Shown here in pieces: positions 15,140-25,264 of a stretch of 26,865 nt of DNA (position 1 is its first letter; the number at the start of each line of letters is the position of its first letter). The notes below the pieces were generated by a model. That model did not search any database and was not told the origin of the DNA. It saw nothing but the letters and a program-made list of their open reading frames with translations. The position numbers and the translations under genes were made by a program. The stretch covers positions 1 to 26,865 of the forward strand of contig JAFGJS010000147.1 in NCBI GenBank assembly GCA_016928995.1, given 5' to 3'. This stretch comes from Candidatus Sumerlaeota bacterium. GTDB taxonomy: Bacteria; Sumerlaeota; Sumerlaeia; JAFGJS01.

Positions 15140-16333
15140 TTATCGTAAATGGGCTGATTCTATCGGAGTGACTCCCAGCAATTCAAGTGTTCGTTTGATG
15201 CAGTTGCCGGTGATGGAGTTGGGGGTGCTGGCGCCGGCGGTGAAGCCGATCTTGCGCGCGCCGGATGGAAACCAGTCCTCGGTGTGCGCGGCTTGCTTGG
15301 AGTTCAGCGGGCTGTGCTGGATGCGCGTGAGCGATTCGATGCAGGTTGCGTCGTAAATGTGGTACGCCGGGCAGCTTTGCAGCGCGATTTCCAGCAGGTG
15401 CGCGGTGTTGCTGCTGTTGAAACCGCCGACCACGAGCATCAGGTCGAGGTCGCGCTTGAGCATTTCCTGCATCGCATCCTGCCGGTCTTGTGTCGCGCTG
15501 CAGATCGTGTCGAAGCGGCGGAAGTGACCTTCCGCTGAGCCGTAGCGGTGTTCGATGCTTTGCTGCACGCGGCCGGCGATGGCCAGCGATTCGCTGCTGA
15601 GCATGGTGGTCTGATTCGCGATGCCGACCTTTTTCAGGTCCGCGTCTGGATCGAAGCCGGGCGAGCAACGTTCTTCGAATTCCCGGAGAAACGCCTCGCG
15701 GCCGCCGCGGCCTTCGATGTAGTCGCACAGCATGTCCACCTGGCGCATGTCGAGCACGACGATGTATTTGCCCGCGCGGCTTTTCGTGGCGATGGTCTCT
15801 TCGTGGCTGTGCTTGCCGTGGATGATCGCGGTGTAGCCCTCGCGCTGGTACGTCTGCACGCGGCGCCAGACGTTCATCACGCTGCCGCAGGTGGTGTCGA
15901 CGATGGTCGCGCCGGTGGCCTTGAGCCGCTCGGTCAGCTCGGCGCTGGCGCCGAACGCGGGCAGCAGCACGACATCGTTCGCGCCGACCGCGTCCCAGCG
16001 CGAGTCATCCGGCGCGGCGCCGGTCATAAATTCGACACCCATGTCTTTCAGGTTCTGATTGACGCGCGGGTTGTGGATGATCTCGTGCGTGATGATGATG
16101 CGGCGGTTGGGAAACTGGCGGCGCGTTTCGTACGCGAGGTTCACGGCGCGGTCCACGCCGTAGCAAAAGCCGAACTCGCGCGCGAGAAAGACTTCGTACT
16201 CGCCGAAGACAATATGATATTCGTTGCGCTTGATCGCTTCGATCAACTCGCTGTGATATTGGGATTGCAGAGTCGGCTCAATCTCCTTCTGCAACCCGAA
16301 ACTCCGCCGTATGAGTCCTGGATCCCGCACCAT
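15140..16333 (-). CDS. ispH: 4-hydroxy-3-methylbut-2-enyl diphosphate reductase
   Basis: A 397-residue IspH (LytB), the last enzyme of the MEP isoprenoid pathway, which turns HMBPP into IPP and DMAPP with a [4Fe-4S] cluster. The three cluster cysteines are Cys57 (FGFCYGVDRA), Cys149 (DTTCGSV) and Cys278 (DTICSATQDRQ). The substrate-binding HSHEET (175-180), GGFNSSNT and TAGASTP (366-371) are present. It is longer than the E. coli type (about 316 residues): the N-terminal extension of some 45 residues and an insert between the second and third cysteine match the longer form seen in cyanobacteria and plants. Start ATG 16333 has a weak AAGG upstream; a longer frame to 16420 enters a repeat. It stands alone next to a hairpin-rich spacer. 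Confidence 0.93.
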   Translation of the reverse strand: MVRDPGLIRRSFGLQKEIEPTLQSQYHSELIEAIKRNEYHIVFGEYEVFLAREFGFCYGVDRAVNLAYETRRQFPNRRIIITHEIIHNPRVNQNLKDMGVEFMTGAAPDDSRWDAVGANDVVLLPAFGASAELTERLKATGATIVDTTCGSVMNVWRRVQTYQREGYTAIIHGKHSHEETIATKSRAGKYIVVLDMRQVDMLCDYIEGRGGREAFLREFEERCSPGFDPDADLKKVGIANQTTMLSSESLAIAGRVQQSIEHRYGSAEGHFRRFDTICSATQDRQDAMQEMLKRDLDLMLVVGGFNSSNTAHLLEIALQSCPAYHIYDATCIESLTRIQHSPLNSKQAAHTEDWFPSGARKIGFTAGASTPNSITGNCIKRTLELLGVTPIESAHLR

Positions 16334-16366
16334 CGTAGAAACCTTTTTGGAATGAGGAGGAGACTT

Positions 16367-16403
16367 GGGGGAAGGAACCTTTTGAAAAAGGTCTCCTTCC
16401 CCC
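16367..16403. repeat. Hairpin with GGGGGAAGG arms (element A)
   Basis: GGGGGAAGG pairs with CCTTCCCCC and ACCTTTT with AAAAGGT, with a 1-2 base internal bulge, giving 16 pairs and a tight loop. In the minus sense it is the distal part of composite element A and resembles the CCTTTTTT/AAAAAAGG hairpin of element B. Confidence 0.65.
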
Positions 16404-16429
16404 AAACCCCCATCCCCCAAAACTTTTAT

Positions 16430-16465
16430 GAAATATTCATCGCGCTATAGCGCGATGAATATTTC
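16430..16465. repeat. Perfect 36-bp palindrome
   Basis: Eighteen bases on each side of the centre (after 16447) match with no mismatch. The left arm starts GAAATATTCATCGCG and the centre is CTATAG. It forms the head of composite element A and can fold into a 16-pair hairpin with a 4-base loop. Confidence 0.85.
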
Positions 16466-16538
16466 GACAATTGTTGTATAATTTTACACTCATTCTCTGG
16501 TCGAGTGGCAATAAAACTTTATCATTTTAAAAATCGAA

Positions 16539-16572
16539 GAGCGATCTCGGTGGCTTGCCACTGAGATCGCTC
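16539..16572. repeat. 34-base hairpin, head of element B
   Basis: GAGCGATCTCGGTGGC pairs with GCCACTGAGATCGCTC with one G-T wobble and a 2-base loop. Outside it, AAAACTTTAT (16513-16522) and ATAAAGTTTT (16573-16582) are also inverted copies, so the fold may be larger. Confidence 0.8.
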
Positions 16573-16608
16573 ATAAAGTTTTTGGGAAAGGGAGCGCGAG
16601 GGAAAGAA

Positions 16609-16625
16609 CCTTTTTTCAAAAAAGG
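16609..16625. repeat. CCTTTTTT/AAAAAAGG inverted repeat (element B)
   Basis: Eight-base arms with a single C between them. It is the distal part of element B and mirrors the ACCTTTT/AAAAGGT hairpin in element A. Confidence 0.7.
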
Positions 16626-16648
16626 AAAACCAAACCGACAATCGCATT

Positions 16649-16675
16649 GCGAAACAGTCCACTGGACTGTTTCGC
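16649..16675 (-). terminator. Hairpin downstream of rpoD
   Basis: GCGAAACAGTCC pairs perfectly with GGACTGTTTCGC around ACT. It begins 18 bases after the rpoD stop on the minus strand. No T-run follows directly, so it could be a weak terminator or an mRNA 3' end stabiliser. Confidence 0.6.
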
Positions 16676-16692
16676 TCCTCGCATCTCTTTCT

Positions 16693-18546
<1,854 letters not shown>

Positions 18547-18775
18547 GGTGTGCACCCCCAAATTCGTTCCGGCGCTGTTTGATGCGGCGCATCGCAACGA
18601 TCGCAGTCTTTCTCTCGGCGTTCCCTAAAAATGATTTTGGCCGCAACGGCATAAGATTCATCGTCTCAAGCGGATGAAAGGCGTTTCGCCGCCTCGTGGC
18701 GTCGTTGCGGTGGATTTCAGGGGCTCCTTTTAATATAGACTCCGGTTGCGCGATAAATATCCAAAAAAAATTCCG

Positions 18776-20635
18776 TTATTTCCTTAATGCCTGATTCGGC
18801 TTGTATCGAGCCGCTTTCTTTTCCTGCAGCTGACGGCGGCGTTCGTGATAATCTCGATGAAAATCTTGTGTTCCCGATACGCCTTGCCGTTCTGCTTCCT
18901 TGATCTGACCTTTCAAGTCGTCGATATACGTCTGGTCGAAGTCGATATCGAGCTTATTCAGAATGTCAAAAAAGACCGCCTCCGTTTTGGGGCTGCCTTC
19001 CGGGTGCGGACAGGGCTCCGCTTCCAGCATATGCCTGCGTAAAAACGCCAAGTCCGTTTCCGACGGCCGGCAGTCCTCCTCGTAACTTTCAAGATTCAGC
19101 AGCGCCTCAACGTCGACCGGCGCGCCTTGCGTTTCGCGATGGATCGCCTCTTCGATCCAAAACCGCGCGTGCTCATTCTGGATCCATTCCGTGGTCAGAT
19201 GACCGGCCATGAAGCGGCGCATGTCCGCGCGCTGAATGGCCCATTGCATCACGGAAATTTCATCGCCCGAAGGTTCGCGCGGACGCATCAGCCCGGCCAC
19301 TTCGTGGCTGACGACCGCGCGGCGCGACGGCTTGCGCAGCCGTTGCAGACTGGCCACCACGGTCTGCTGGTTCACGCCGATGAACTCCGACAGCCGCCGT
19401 ATGGCGTCCTGGCGGATGATCGGATCGGCGATGCGATCAAGCAATGGCGCGGCGTGTTCCACCACCGCCGCCTTGCCCTGCGCGTCCTTCAAGTCATGGC
19501 TCCGGGCGGCCGTGCGCAGGAAGAAATCCAGATAATCCTGCGCTTCACCGAGCCGAAGCCGCATCGCCTCCGGACCTTGCGAGCGCAGGAACGTGTCCGG
19601 ATCGTCCTCAACGCCGAACGTCACCACACGGATTGCAAGCCCCAGCGGCAGCAGGATCTCCACGATCCGCTGCATCGCCTTTTGCCCGGCCTCGTCGCCG
19701 TCGTAAAGCAGCACGACCTTGCGGCAGATGTGCTGCAGCATCCGGCCGTGCTCCTCGGTCATCGCCGTGCCCAGCGTGGCCGCGGCGTTCGTGAAGCCGA
19801 ACTGATGCAGGGCGATGGCGTCCACGTAGCCCTCGCACAGCAACGCGCATTCCGATTCGCGGATCGCGCGTCCGGCCCAATTCAGCGCGTAGAGCTGCCG
19901 CCCTTTTTCATAGATCGGCGACTCGGGCGAGTTGATGTACTTTGGCTCGTCATCCCGCTTTTTCTGCAAGATGCGCCCGCCAAAGCCGATGATCCGGTCT
20001 CGCTGGTCGCGGATCGGGAACGTCAGCCGTCCGCGAAAACGGTCGTAACAGCCGTCGCCCTTGGAACTTTCTGCGCACAAGCCGGCCGCGATCAGTTGCT
20101 TGTCGCTGAAGCCCTTGCTTCGCGCCAGATTACGGAACGCGTCCCACTGATCGGGGGCATAGCCGATGCCAAAACGGCGCACCGCCGCGTCATCGAGGCC
20201 GCGCCGTTGGCAATATTCGCGGGCTTTGCCGTCCTTGCGCCACTCCGCCTCGAACAGCCCCTGGGCCAATTCGTGGAGCTGAAACAGCGCGTCCTTGAAT
20301 TCCCGTCCGGGGCGCGGCTTATTGTCGCCGCCGCGCGTAAACTTAGGAATTGAAATGCCCTGCCGCTCTGCCAGCAGCGTCACGGCGTCCTTAAAATCGA
20401 CCGACTCGATGCGCTCGATGAAATTAATCACATCGCCGCCGGCATTGCAGCCAAAGCAATGAAAAAACTGGTCCGCCGGACTGACGTTAAACGATGGGGT
20501 GTCTTCCTGATGAAATGGGCATAAGCCCTTATAGGATTTACCCGCGCGCTTCAAAGTCGGCACATATTCACCGATGATGGCGACGATATCGCTTTGGCGT
20601 TTGACCTGGTCTTTAAATTCACCAAAATCAATCAT
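18776..20635 (-). CDS. dnaG: DNA primase
   Basis: A 619-residue primase that makes RNA primers at the replication fork. The N-terminal zinc-binding CHC2 domain has Cys39, His42, Cys60 and Cys63 (CPFH, then HCFGC). The RNA polymerase core and TOPRIM domain follow, with the glutamate of LLCEGYVDAIAL (near 268) and the DGDEAG motif (near 312). A C-terminal segment of about 200 residues should bind the helicase; it is of usual length but poorly conserved, as expected. The start ATG is 51 bases downstream of a good sigma-70 promoter. It is followed on the same strand by rpoD. Confidence 0.95.
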   Translation of the reverse strand: MIDFGEFKDQVKRQSDIVAIIGEYVPTLKRAGKSYKGLCPFHQEDTPSFNVSPADQFFHCFGCNAGGDVINFIERIESVDFKDAVTLLAERQGISIPKFTRGGDNKPRPGREFKDALFQLHELAQGLFEAEWRKDGKAREYCQRRGLDDAAVRRFGIGYAPDQWDAFRNLARSKGFSDKQLIAAGLCAESSKGDGCYDRFRGRLTFPIRDQRDRIIGFGGRILQKKRDDEPKYINSPESPIYEKGRQLYALNWAGRAIRESECALLCEGYVDAIALHQFGFTNAAATLGTAMTEEHGRMLQHICRKVVLLYDGDEAGQKAMQRIVEILLPLGLAIRVVTFGVEDDPDTFLRSQGPEAMRLRLGEAQDYLDFFLRTAARSHDLKDAQGKAAVVEHAAPLLDRIADPIIRQDAIRRLSEFIGVNQQTVVASLQRLRKPSRRAVVSHEVAGLMRPREPSGDEISVMQWAIQRADMRRFMAGHLTTEWIQNEHARFWIEEAIHRETQGAPVDVEALLNLESYEEDCRPSETDLAFLRRHMLEAEPCPHPEGSPKTEAVFFDILNKLDIDFDQTYIDDLKGQIKEAERQGVSGTQDFHRDYHERRRQLQEKKAARYKPNQALRK

Positions 20636-20686
20636 CGCATCATCCGGCCGCTTCAGGATTTGCTCCGCCCCGTCAAAAAGATGGCG

Positions 20687-20716
20687 ACATTAGGCGACGC
20701 CTGCGTCGATTGTCAA
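20687..20716 (-). promoter_or_regulatory. Sigma-70 promoter of dnaG
   Basis: Minus-strand TTGACA (20716-20711) and TAATGT (20692-20687) are 18 bases apart and about 50 bases upstream of the dnaG ATG. The spacer holds a palindrome, CGACGC-CT-GCGTCG (20695-20708), which might be a repressor site. The -35 box is perfect and the -10 box has four of six consensus bases. Confidence 0.6.
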
Positions 20717-20930
20717 GCAATGAAACACCTTTCATTGAGCGAAAGATGTTTATATAAAATAGCTGGATTTACCGATCGATCGCGACGACGCAAGCGTGTT
20801 TCTTGTGATCCAAATCCTTCAAAATAAAGATAGAGCAATAATCATACCGGGCAGTCAAGAACAAAGAATGCGCAAATGCTCCATCATCGTCTCTTTGAGC
20901 AGGAAGTTCAACCATAGACCCGGACGAGAA

Positions 20931-22988
20931 TCAACTTCTTTTTTCGAGCCGCAGCAGGGCATTTTGATCGCCCATGGCCAGCATGATGTCGCCGGGTTGA
21001 AAGACGAATTCCGCGTCGGGCAGTTGATCGACCAATTCATCGCCTTGCGCGGAGGGGCGCTTGATCAGCAGCAGCGTGATGCCGTATTCGTTGCGCAGGT
21101 TCAATTCGCGCAGGGATTTGCCATAGAAGCGCATCGGCGCTTTGATTTCCGCGACGCTGATGCCGCTCGTGCCGCGGATGCGCTCGGAGGATGGACCGGC
21201 GTCGCCCAGCATGCTGCTCACGCCATAGGCCATGTCGTGTTTGAAGATTTCGGCGTTGTAGCGGTCGATCACGTCCTCCGGCCAGATCACGCCCATCAGT
21301 TCGCCGTCGCGGATTACGGGGATCTCGTCGCGCTGGTTGCCGCCCATGCGCTTCATGACTTCATCCAGCGAGTCGTCGGGCGAGACGACAGGGAAATCCC
21401 CCTGACGCATCATGTCCGCCGCGATGATCAGATTCTCGAACGACTCCATGTCCGCCATCAGCGGCCGGATGTCGTGGATTGAAATGACGCCGAGCAGGCA
21501 GTGTTCTTTGTCCGTTACGAAAACCGATGAATCGGGATTGTTGATGAACTGGCTGATGATCGGCATGAGCTGCTGGTGCGGTCCGCAGGAGATAAAGGCC
21601 TCGCGCATCACATCGGCGACCTTCAGGTGCTTCAGCACGTTGATGTCGCGGCCTTCGTGGACGTGAATGCCGCGGCGTTCGAGTTTCAAGGTGTAGATCG
21701 AGGTCTTTTGCAGCCGCGTGGCCACGAGCGTGCTGATGATGCAGGCGATCATCAGCGGTAGAATGATCGCATAATTGCCGGTCAGTTCGAAGATCATCAC
21801 AATCGCGGTGATCGGGGCGTGGGTGCCGGCGCCGACCACGGCTCCCATGCCGACGAGCGCATATGCCCCGGGGCTGCCCACGGCGCCGGGCCAGATCATG
21901 TTCATCACTTGCCCGATTGCTCCGCCGGCCATCGCGCCGATGAACAGCGAAGGCGCGAAGATTCCACCGGAGCCGCCCGAGCCGATGGTGATCGAGACAG
22001 CCAGGATTTTCGCGACAAGCAGCGCCAGAAGCAATCCGAGCGTCATGCTCGCGTCGTTGGTCAATGCGTCATGCATGGCCTCATAGCCCACACCGTAGAT
22101 TTGCGGCGCCCAGAGCGCCATGATGCCGATCAACGCGCCGCCGATCACTGTTTTCAGCGGAGGGAAGATCTTGAAGCCGTCCCACGCATCCTCGAAGAAA
22201 TACAGCACCTTCACGAAGCCCAGCGCGACAAGTCCGGCGCAGACGCCCATGACGGCGTAAGCAAAGAGCTCCAGCGGCGATTCCAGCGTATAGGCGCCCT
22301 TCTCTACGGCGAAGGCCGGGAAGTTTCCCTCGAAATGCCGCGCCACCACCGTGCCGGAAACCGCCGCGATCACGATGGGCGAGAATTGCATCACGCCGAA
22401 ATCGCCGAGGATGATCTCCACAGCGAACAACGCTCCGGCGATTGGCGCGTTGAACGCCGCCGCGATGCCGGCCGCCGCTCCGCAGCCAACCAGCGTGCGC
22501 AGGCGTTTTTCGTCGATATGCAGCCATTGTCCGATGCTGGAACCGAGCGTGGCGCCGACTTGCACGATAGGACCTTCGCGACCGACCGATCCGCCGGACG
22601 CGATGCAGATTGCGCTGGCCACCATCTTGCCGATGACCACGCGCGGTCGCATGCGGCCGCCGCGCAACGCAATCGCCTCCATCACTTCCGGCACGCCGTG
22701 GCCCTTGGCCTCGCGCGCAAAGAAGTGCACGATGAGGCCGACGAACAGGCCGCCCACGGCCGGCGTGCCGATTTTCCAATACCACGGCAGGCCGAAGTAA
22801 TAATCCAACGGCGCCTGGCTTTCACCCCATGCGATGAACTGGCCGTAGTGGATCATGGCGCGGAACAACACCGCGCAGAGTCCGCCCAGCAGGCCGATCA
22901 CAATCGCCACCAGCACCATATAGATATGATCCGACGCCCGCAGGTCTTCATGGAAGCGCCGGAGTTGCTTCAGCGCGGATTGCAGCAT
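20931..22988 (-). CDS. ClC-family chloride channel/antiporter with CBS pair and RCK_C domain
   Basis: A 685-residue inner-membrane protein. Residues about 20-430 form the ClC fold. Signature segments are ASGGSVGREGPIV (about 130-142, with the gating glutamate in GREGP) and GSGGSGGIFAPSL (about 335-347, GxFxP). A CBS pair (about 456-580) follows and usually senses nucleotides. A final domain (about 605-680, with RFYGKSLRELNLRNEYGITLLLI) matches the C-terminal domain of RCK/TrkA proteins, often a ligand-binding module. It should exchange Cl- for H+ or conduct Cl-. Start ATG 22988 has GAGGAA five bases upstream and TATAAT-like bases close by, but no clear -35. Confidence 0.92.
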   Translation of the reverse strand: MLQSALKQLRRFHEDLRASDHIYMVLVAIVIGLLGGLCAVLFRAMIHYGQFIAWGESQAPLDYYFGLPWYWKIGTPAVGGLFVGLIVHFFAREAKGHGVPEVMEAIALRGGRMRPRVVIGKMVASAICIASGGSVGREGPIVQVGATLGSSIGQWLHIDEKRLRTLVGCGAAAGIAAAFNAPIAGALFAVEIILGDFGVMQFSPIVIAAVSGTVVARHFEGNFPAFAVEKGAYTLESPLELFAYAVMGVCAGLVALGFVKVLYFFEDAWDGFKIFPPLKTVIGGALIGIMALWAPQIYGVGYEAMHDALTNDASMTLGLLLALLVAKILAVSITIGSGGSGGIFAPSLFIGAMAGGAIGQVMNMIWPGAVGSPGAYALVGMGAVVGAGTHAPITAIVMIFELTGNYAIILPLMIACIISTLVATRLQKTSIYTLKLERRGIHVHEGRDINVLKHLKVADVMREAFISCGPHQQLMPIISQFINNPDSSVFVTDKEHCLLGVISIHDIRPLMADMESFENLIIAADMMRQGDFPVVSPDDSLDEVMKRMGGNQRDEIPVIRDGELMGVIWPEDVIDRYNAEIFKHDMAYGVSSMLGDAGPSSERIRGTSGISVAEIKAPMRFYGKSLRELNLRNEYGITLLLIKRPSAQGDELVDQLPDAEFVFQPGDIMLAMGDQNALLRLEKRS

Positions 22989-23155
22989 AGTTCCTCGATA
23001 TTATACGCAACGGCTTGTGATGGCGGCGAGAAATTCAGTCCGTCCACAGAACGAGATGTTCGAATAGAATGCAATGGAGTGCAACTCTTATTTGCGGAGT
23101 TCATTGAAACAGGAGCTGTTTCGATAAAAGGATGTTTTGAATGACGAAACTGCGC

Positions 23156-24034
23156 TCAAAGAATGCTGAAGAGTTCTTTTTGTTCCTGGAACACATTCTC
23201 AAATTCGTCAATCACTTTTTGGATCGTATCCGAGCTGGCCTTGAGATAGGCGACGGCCGGGTTTTCCATCAGCGGCACGTCGTCGATGGGTTCGCGCACG
23301 CCGATGCCGAGGAAATGGCAGATCAGGTTCGCTTGCGCGACCACGGCCAGCAGGCGCGGATCGGCGGCCTTGGTGAAACACTCGGGATCGGTCAGCGGGT
23401 GGTAGATGATGCAGCCGGTCATGGATTCGGACAGGTTCCATTTTTCGGCGACCTTCTCGCCGACGGAAACGTGCGAGAAGCCGAACTCCTCGCGCTCCAA
23501 TGCCATGTATTCGGGTCCGACAAGATTTTCATTATACGCCGTCTGGTAAAATCGCAGGTAGCGCAGCCGGTCGAAGTTGTTCAGCACGCTTTTGCCCACG
23601 TCGTGCATCAAGCCGCTGACGAACGCCTCGTCCGGATCGCATGCGCGTGTGCGCATGCTGAGCAGCCGCGCGGCGATGCCCGTGCCCACGGAGTGCTCCC
23701 AGAGCAGCGTCTCCAGCAAGCCTGGACTTTTGTAGATATGCCGGGTCGCGGCGGTGATGGCGAGGCTCTTGATCGCCGCCAGGCCCAGCAGCACCACGGC
23801 ATCCTTCACCGTGGTGATCTTGCGCGTGAAGCCGTAAAAAGGCGAATTGGCGATTTGAAGCACCTTGCTGGTGAGGCTCGCGTCGGCGGATATTGTGTTC
23901 GCCAGGTCTTTTTGCTTCACGTCATGGTCGCCGAGCAATTGCATCACACGCGCGGCCACTGCGGGCATCGCGGGAATGTCTTGCAGCGGGACACGGTTAT
24001 TGGTTCGTTCTTGGTTTTGCAAATCAAGACTCAC
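23156..24034 (-). CDS. HDOD-domain signalling protein
   Basis: A 292-residue cytoplasmic protein. Residues about 14-215 form an HDOD domain (LPAMPAV-like start at 21-26, ISADASLTSKVLQIANSPFYG at 49-69, LGLAAIKSLAI at 83-93). HDOD domains usually lack the HD metal site, but here MHDVGKSV (His144, Asp145) is intact, so a weak phosphohydrolase activity cannot be excluded. Such proteins act in stress or signal pathways, often downstream of response regulators; no partner is visible here. The start is GTG at 24034 with only a poor ribosome site; no in-frame ATG is near. It stands alone, divergent from panB. Confidence 0.85.
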   Translation of the reverse strand: MSLDLQNQERTNNRVPLQDIPAMPAVAARVMQLLGDHDVKQKDLANTISADASLTSKVLQIANSPFYGFTRKITTVKDAVVLLGLAAIKSLAITAATRHIYKSPGLLETLLWEHSVGTGIAARLLSMRTRACDPDEAFVSGLMHDVGKSVLNNFDRLRYLRFYQTAYNENLVGPEYMALEREEFGFSHVSVGEKVAEKWNLSESMTGCIIYHPLTDPECFTKAADPRLLAVVAQANLICHFLGIGVREPIDDVPLMENPAVAYLKASSDTIQKVIDEFENVFQEQKELFSIL

Positions 24035-24188
24035 GATTCATGGCATCCGTATAGGAACCGGCTGGATCGCTCGCCGGGGGAGGCGGTGGAATTCTGCCCA
24101 TAGCCCTTCCTGATGCTTACATCGGCACAATTCGGATTCGAGTAAAGCTGAAAAATCCTGCTTTGCTGCATCAGGCGCAGAATCCTGT

Positions 24189-24218
24189 TTGACAGCCTAA
24201 GTTCGACGCCGATAGAGT
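24189..24218 (+). promoter_or_regulatory. Possible panB promoter
   Basis: TTGACA (24189-24194) and TAGAGT (24213-24218) are 18 bases apart. The -10 box fits four of six bases. It lies about 80 bases upstream of the panB start, between the divergent HDOD and panB genes. Confidence 0.4.
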
Positions 24219-24300
24219 TGTACCATATTTGGTTCGAAAACCGGGCAGGGGCGGCAAGCCCAACGGGCGCCGATGTCGAACCATCATGGGCAGGTGTAAA

Positions 24301-25089
24301 ATGAACGGAAAAAAAGTGCGCATCAACGTTTTAATCGGGGCCAAGGCCGAGGGTCGCAGGTTCGCCTGCCTTACGGCTTACGATTATCCCACGGGGCTCA
24401 TCGTGGATCAGGCCGGCGTGGAGTTGATTTTAGTCGGCGACAGCCTGGGCAACACGGTTTTGGGGTATGAGGACACGATACCGGTCACGATGGAGCAGAT
24501 GATTCATCATGCGGCGGCGGTGCGGCGCGGCGTGAAGCGCGCCTTGCTCGTGGCCGATATGCCGTTCATGTCGTATAAAGTCAGCGTGGAGCAGGCGCTG
24601 GAAAACTGCGGCCGGCTGGTGCAGGAGGGCGGAGCGGAGGCGGTGAAACTCGAAGGCTGCCGTGAAGTGGCGCCGATGATCGAGGCCGTCGTGGCCGTCG
24701 GCATTCCCGTGCTGGGTCATCTGGGCCTTACGCCGCAATCGGTCCATGCGCTGAGCGGCTATCGCATCCAGGGACGCGAGAAAGAGGCCGCGCAGCAGCT
24801 CAAAGCCGATGCGCGCCGTTTGCAGGAGATCGGCTGCTTCGGCGTGGTGCTGGAGCTGGTGACGCCGGCCGTCGCAGCGGAGATCACCGCCGACCTGCAA
24901 ATTCCGACGATCGGCATCGGCAGCGGACCGAGCTGCGACGCGCAGATTCTGGTGCTGGCCGACCTGCTGGGGCTGGGCAACAAAAAGCCCCCGAGTTTCG
25001 TCAAGCAATACGCCAATCTATACGAACAATCCGTGAAGGCGATTGAATCCTACGCCGGAGAAGTGCGCGACTCAAAGTTTCCGCAGTAA
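24301..25089 (+). CDS. panB: 3-methyl-2-oxobutanoate hydroxymethyltransferase
   Basis: A 262-residue enzyme, the first committed step of pantothenate/CoA synthesis: 5,10-methylene-THF donates a hydroxymethyl group to alpha-ketoisovalerate. Metal ligands Asp47 (LVGDSLG), Asp86 (ADMPF) and Glu118 (KLEG) are present. Lys116 and Glu185 (VLELVTPA) are at the usual catalytic places; His140 lies in GHLGLTPQS. Length is the same as in E. coli (264). I chose ATG 24301 because AGGTG is about five bases upstream and the earlier ATG would add a basic, non-conserved extension. The gene is alone: panC and panD are not in this window. The MITE-like element follows it. Confidence 0.95.
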   Translation: MNGKKVRINVLIGAKAEGRRFACLTAYDYPTGLIVDQAGVELILVGDSLGNTVLGYEDTIPVTMEQMIHHAAAVRRGVKRALLVADMPFMSYKVSVEQALENCGRLVQEGGAEAVKLEGCREVAPMIEAVVAVGIPVLGHLGLTPQSVHALSGYRIQGREKEAAQQLKADARRLQEIGCFGVVLELVTPAVAAEITADLQIPTIGIGSGPSCDAQILVLADLLGLGNKKPPSFVKQYANLYEQSVKAIESYAGEVRDSKFPQ

Positions 25090-25133
25090 GGCGCGACGTA
25101 CCATTCTTTACCGATGTTGCGCAGGGGATGATT

Positions 25134-25241
25134 CTTTGGAGTGCGCAGGCCATGCCTGCGCCTTGAAGCATGAAATTGCATGGACATTGATCTATGGTCA
25201 GCCCTTCGCTAAGGCGGCGGCATGGCCGCCGCAGTCCAAAG
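25134..25241. mobile_element. MITE-like element with two internal hairpins
   Basis: The ends are inverted and homologous: the left end begins CTTTGGAGTGCGCAGGCCAT and the right end, read on the other strand, begins CTTTGGACTGCGGCGGCCAT. Homology runs about 30 bases into each end. Inner hairpins are GCGCAGGC/GCCTGCGC (25143-25161) and GCGGCGGC/GCCGCCGC (25214-25232). About 50 bases without a gene lie between. No transposase is seen, as expected of a non-autonomous element. Confidence 0.6.
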
Positions 25242-25264
25242 CGCCAAGAGTGTGTAACATACGG

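Larger units (their letters stand above)
16334..16692. other. Hairpin-packed spacer between rpoD and ispH
   Basis: A 359-base non-coding stretch that holds at least five strong inverted repeats, listed separately. Two composite elements face each other head to head around a 73-base AT-rich core (16466-16538). The core may hold the ispH promoter on the minus strand: TTGCCA at 16507-16512 and TAAAAT 19 bases downstream, a weak fit. Confidence 0.55.

Noticed and set aside
16477-16482. Plus-strand promoter with perfect TATAAT
   Set aside because: No -35 box at 16-18 bases and no plus-strand gene downstream.
19127-20353. 408-codon plus-strand open frame antisense to dnaG
   Set aside because: No domain and a typical mirror composition; dnaG shows all its motifs on the other strand.
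21819-23144. 441-codon plus-strand open frame antisense to the ClC gene
   Set aside because: Rich in Arg, His, Asp and Ala without recognisable folds; a shadow of the well-supported ClC gene.
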